Positions 61,460-64,000 of a stretch of DNA of 64,000 bases are shown here, in pieces. This DNA comes from Kitasatospora sp. NBC_00240 (GTDB lineage: Bacteria > Actinomycetota > Actinomycetes > Streptomycetales > Streptomycetaceae), in NCBI RefSeq assembly GCF_026342405.1, contig NZ_JAPEMU010000001.1:2294001-2358000 (forward strand). Direction: 5' to 3'. Position 1 is the stretch's first letter, and each line of letters opens with the position of its first letter. Both the position numbers and the translations under genes were made by a program. The notes beneath the pieces are model-generated. The model saw only the letters and a list, made by a program, of their open reading frames with translations, had not been told where the DNA came from and did no database searches.

Positions 61460-62362
61460 TCAGGCCTCCTGGGCGGTGAGGTCGAGGAAGGCGTCGTCGA
61501 GGGTGGCGTCGGTGATCCGCAGGTGCCTGGCGGTGATCCCGTGCCGGGCCAGCAGCGAGACCGTCGCGTCGGCGGTCTCGTCGGTGCCGGTGACGACCAT
61601 CCGGCCGTCCTGGTGCCCGACGGCGGTGAGCCCCGGAAGGCCTGCCAGCTCCTGGTCGTCGAGCGGGCGGGAGGGGACGAAGGAGATCACGGTGGCCCCG
61701 GCACTGCGGCCGATCAGGCCGGCCGGGGTGTCCAGCGCCACGATCCGGCCGGCGCCGAGCAGGGCGACCCGGTCGCAGAGGCGCTGGGCCTCCGCCATGA
61801 AGTGGGTGACCAGCAGGACGGTCACCCCGGAGTCCCGGACGTCCTCGATCAGTTCCCAGGTGTCGCGCCGCGCCCGCGGGTCCAGTCCGGTGGTGAGCTC
61901 GTCGAGCACCACGACCCGGGGGTTGCCGATCAGGGCGAGCGCGATGAACAGCCGCTGCCGCCGGCCGCCGGAGAGCTTGCCGAAGCGGGTGTCCAGATGG
62001 GCGGTGAGGCCGAGCCGTTCGGCCAGCGGCCGCCAGTCGGCCGGGCGCGGGTAGCAGCCGCGGTAGAGCTCCAGCGCCTCCCGGACGGTCAGCGCGGACT
62101 GCAGCTCGCTCTCCTGCAGCTGGGCACCGAGCAGTTCGGTCACCCGTCGGTGGTCGGCGATCGGGTCCAGCCCGGCCACCCGGACGGTGCCGGCGTCGGG
62201 CGCCCGCAGCCCCTCGACACACTCCACGGTCGTGGTCTTGCCCGCGCCGTTCGGTCCGAGGATGCCGAAGATCTCGCCCTCCTCGACCTCGAAGGAGATC
62301 CCGTCCACCACCGGCCGGCCGCCGTAGGCCTTGTGCAGCCCGTTCACCTCGATGATTGCCAT
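61460..62362 (-). CDS. ABC exporter ATPase (DrrA-like)
   Basis: The 300-residue nucleotide-binding subunit of the exporter. Walker A is GPNGAGKTTTVE, the signature LSGGRRQRLFIALALIG, Walker B VVVLDELTTGLD (note Glu-Leu where Glu-Pro is usual), and the switch His lies in LLVTHFMAEAQRLCDR. A C-terminal about 80-residue extension typical of DrrA-like proteins follows (ISFVPSRPLDDQELAGLPGLTAVGHQDGRMVVTG). ATG at 62362 starts right at the conserved IIEVNGLHKAYGG; upstream in-frame codons are possible but not needed. First gene of the operon ATPase, permease, kinase, regulator. Confidence 0.93.
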   Translation of the reverse strand: MAIIEVNGLHKAYGGRPVVDGISFEVEEGEIFGILGPNGAGKTTTVECVEGLRAPDAGTVRVAGLDPIADHRRVTELLGAQLQESELQSALTVREALELYRGCYPRPADWRPLAERLGLTAHLDTRFGKLSGGRRQRLFIALALIGNPRVVVLDELTTGLDPRARRDTWELIEDVRDSGVTVLLVTHFMAEAQRLCDRVALLGAGRIVALDTPAGLIGRSAGATVISFVPSRPLDDQELAGLPGLTAVGHQDGRMVVTGTDETADATVSLLARHGITARHLRITDATLDDAFLDLTAQEA

Positions 62363-62531
62363 GCACCGAGAATCCCGCCGCGGGGCCGGCCCCGGCATCG
62401 CCCGTCCCGCTCGACCCGGCATCAGCCGATCGGTTGATGCCGGGCTACGACCGACCGGGCCCGCCGGCCCACCGCCGAGCCACCCGACCGCTCGGTGACC
62501 CGACGGCCCAGCCGCTCAGCCGCTCAGCCGC

Positions 62532-62735
62532 TCAGCCGGAGCAGGCGATCCGCTGGGCCTCCTGCCAGGCGCAGACCGGGCACAGGGTGGTGCCGGGCTG
62601 GTCGGCGGGCAGTTCGGTGGGCTCGCCGCACAGGACGCAGTCGGCCCGCGGGCCGGTCAGCGCCGGGTCGTGGGTCAACGCCCGGACGGTGTCGACCGGC
62701 GGCACGGCGCAGATCTGCTGGGTCTCGTCACTCAT
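62532..62735 (-). CDS. small zinc-ribbon protein
   Basis: A 67-residue protein with two Cys pairs, DCVLCGEPTE and TLCPVCAWQEAQ, about 20 residues apart, which should bind one zinc. The N-terminal 25 residues are polar. ATG at 62735 has a good ribosome site (AGGAAGG). No function is established; such short ribbons often accompany nucleic-acid or protein complexes. Confidence 0.7.
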   Translation of the reverse strand: MSDETQQICAVPPVDTVRALTHDPALTGPRADCVLCGEPTELPADQPGTTLCPVCAWQEAQRIACSG

Positions 62736-62873
62736 GCCGCCTTCCTACTCCGGCCGGTCGGCGCGGGGCAAGGCGGCACCGGCCGGCGTACCGCGATGCG
62801 GACGGGGGCCGCCCGGGGCCGGGGCCCGAGGGTGCCCGTCGGCGCCCGCCGGCCCGGGGCTAGCGTTGCCCCC

Positions 62874-63428
62874 ATGCCCTCCGACCTCTCCCGCCGCCTG
62901 CGGGCGGCCCGTGCCACCGCCCCCAGCTACCCGGAGGTCGGCGCGACCCGGCAGGCCGCGCTGCCGCCCGGGTACGCCCACCTGCGCCGCCGGGTGCACC
63001 TGGGCCACGGCCCCGAGGTGCTGGAGCGGGCCGGCCGGTACGTGCTCGCCTGGGGCAGCCAGCTCGGTACGGGCTTCGCTGTGCATCCGCACGCTCCGGC
63101 CGAGCCGGGCGCGACCGTGCTGATCCGGCTCGCCCTGCCGGGCCTGCGGCTGCCCCGGCTGGTGATCCCCTGCCGGGTGGTCTGGACGGTCCGCGAGCCG
63201 GACCGGATCGGCTTCGCGTACGGGACGCTGCCGGGCCATCCCGAGCGGGGGGAGGAGTCCTTCGTGGTGTCGCTGGACGAGCACGGCGAGGTGTGGTTCG
63301 AGGTGACCGCCTTCTCCCGGCTGAGCGCCTGGTACGCCCGGCTGGGCCGCCCGGTGGCCCTGCTGCTGCAGCACCTGGCGATCGAGCGGTACCTGGTCGC
63401 CGTGGCGGCCGCGGTACGGGCCCGTTGA
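62874..63428 (+). CDS. DUF1990 family protein
   Basis: A 184-residue protein of the DUF1990 family: SYPEVGATRQAALPPGYAHLRRRVHLGHGPEVLERAGRYVLAWGSQLGTGFAV, then VLIRLALPGLRLPRLVIPCRVVWTVREPDRIGFAYGTLPGHPERGEESFVVSLDEHGEVWFEVTAFSRLSAWYARLGRPV. The fold is thought to resemble START/polyketide-cyclase-like barrels; function is unknown. ATG at 62874 begins the conserved region. It is convergent with the YjbQ-family gene. Confidence 0.85.
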   Translation: MPSDLSRRLRAARATAPSYPEVGATRQAALPPGYAHLRRRVHLGHGPEVLERAGRYVLAWGSQLGTGFAVHPHAPAEPGATVLIRLALPGLRLPRLVIPCRVVWTVREPDRIGFAYGTLPGHPERGEESFVVSLDEHGEVWFEVTAFSRLSAWYARLGRPVALLLQHLAIERYLVAVAAAVRAR

Positions 63429-63435
63429 CGCGGTA

Positions 63436-63468
63436 GCGGTCCGGTCCGGCGCCGCGCCGCCGGACCGC
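63436..63468. terminator. hairpin between DUF1990 and YjbQ genes
   Basis: 9-bp arms GCGGTCCGG (63436-63444) and CCGGACCGC (63460-63468), with a 15-base G/C loop, starting 7 bases after the DUF1990 stop. Further G/C-rich pairing is possible up to 63511. It can serve both convergent genes. Confidence 0.6.
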
Positions 63469-63521
63469 GCCGCGGCCGGGCCCGGGTGGCACGGCCGTGG
63501 CGCGGTCCGGCACCGGGGTGC

Positions 63522-63944
63522 TCAGCCGAGGTAGGAGAGCCGGACGGTCCGCCGGGGGTTGTCGCGGTTGGTGTCGACCAGCACCACCGACTGCCAGATG
63601 CCGAGGGCGAGTTGGCCGCCGATCACGGGCAGGGTCGCGTGCGGGGCGACCAGCCCGGGCACCACATGGTCGCGTCCGTGGCCGGCACTGCCGTGCCGGT
63701 GGCGCCAGCGTTCGTCGGCCGGCAGCAGTTCGCGCAGGGTGGCCAGCAGGTCGTCGTCGCTGCCGGCGCCGGTCTCCAGGACGGCGATGCCGGCCGTGGC
63801 ATGCGGCACGAACACGTTCAGCAGGCCGTCCCGCCCGGCCGCGTGCTCGTTCAGGAACACCGCGCAGTGTTCGGTGATGTCGAGGGCGACCTCGCGGTTG
63901 CCGGTGGTGATCTCGAAGGTCAGCGTGTGGAAGGTGTCCGCCAT
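63522..63944 (-). CDS. YjbQ/UPF0047 family protein
   Basis: A 140-residue protein of the YjbQ family, annotated in databases as secondary thiamine-phosphate synthase enzyme because E. coli YjbQ has weak such activity. The conserved trio is visible: VFVPHATAGIAVLE (His), the WRHRHGSAGHGRDHVVPGLVAPHATLPV block with several His residues, and LGIWQSVVLVDTNRDNPRRTVRL. ATG at 63944 follows GTGAGGAT; GTG at 63962 is an alternative six codons upstream. The true physiological role is not settled. The last 38 bases of the window after the start hold nothing identifiable. Confidence 0.9.
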   Translation of the reverse strand: MADTFHTLTFEITTGNREVALDITEHCAVFLNEHAAGRDGLLNVFVPHATAGIAVLETGAGSDDDLLATLRELLPADERWRHRHGSAGHGRDHVVPGLVAPHATLPVIGGQLALGIWQSVVLVDTNRDNPRRTVRLSYLG

Positions 63945-64000
63945 GGCGCCATCCTCACCCACCGGGGGCGTGCGACCCGCCGGACGGGCAGCTGCTCCGG

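Overview
The window is chromosomal DNA of a very high G+C filamentous actinomycete, most likely a Streptomyces or Kitasatospora species. The evidence is strong G/C bias at third codon positions, GTG and TTG starts, long spurious antisense frames, a four-gene conservon, a SARP-type regulator, many secreted hydrolases, and stem-loop terminators without a T-tract. No tRNA, rRNA, CRISPR array, transposase or prophage gene was recognised.

Layout. 1-9.7 kb: purine salvage and degradation (end of urate oxidase, NCS2 permease, 8-oxoguanine deaminase, an allophanate-hydrolase-like small protein, malate synthase, and a divergent AllR-like IclR regulator), interrupted by a DUF4240 gene and a HEAT-repeat gene. 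9.9-18.9 kb: a secreted protein, a NUDIX and a HAD hydrolase, an RNase Sa-type secreted ribonuclease, a large secreted alpha-amylase with three CBM25-like modules and LacI-type palindromes upstream, a MoaF-like protein, a membrane-anchored esterase and a nucleotidyltransferase. 18.9-28.2 kb: a TetR-controlled group (DUF4865, carboxymuconolactone decarboxylase-like, phosphotriesterase-like), an MMPL exporter, and a 1315-residue SARP/ATPase/TPR regulator. 28.7-30.9 kb: a truncated haemoglobin, an aldo-keto reductase and a hypothetical protein.

31-40.5 kb is the most interesting part. A six-gene operon for organosulfur use encodes a DszB-like protein, a lipoprotein receptor, an ABC permease, an ABC ATPase, a cytosolic receptor-like protein and an SsuD-like flavin monooxygenase. 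It is preceded by a 20-codon ORF ending Cys-Cys-Leu, whose Cys codons lie in a perfect hairpin. A second, unlinked receptor paralogue is preceded by another short ORF that also ends Cys-Cys-Leu. Both look like cysteine-sensing leader peptides. An IclR regulator is divergent from the operon, and an orphan OmpR-type winged-helix protein lies between the two units.

40.6-45 kb: a conservon (sensor kinase, roadblock protein, DUF742 protein, small GTPase). 45-54 kb: a long-chain acyl-CoA ligase, two hypotheticals, a secreted polysaccharide deacetylase, a secreted SGNH lipase, a divergent NUDIX protein and a lineage-specific protein with repeat-encoded tails. 54.3-58.7 kb: sbcDC. 58.7-62.4 kb: an ABC-2 exporter in an operon with a NarL-type two-component system. 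62.5-64 kb: a zinc-ribbon peptide, a DUF1990 protein and a YjbQ-family protein.

Functional links. Urate oxidase, permease, deaminase, AllR-like regulator and malate synthase fit one route from purines through allantoin and glyoxylate to malate. The sulfur operon fits uptake of an organosulfur compound and oxidative or hydrolytic release of sulfite, controlled by cysteine supply. The amylase, deacetylase, lipase, RNase and esterase are a scavenging secretome typical of soil actinomycetes.
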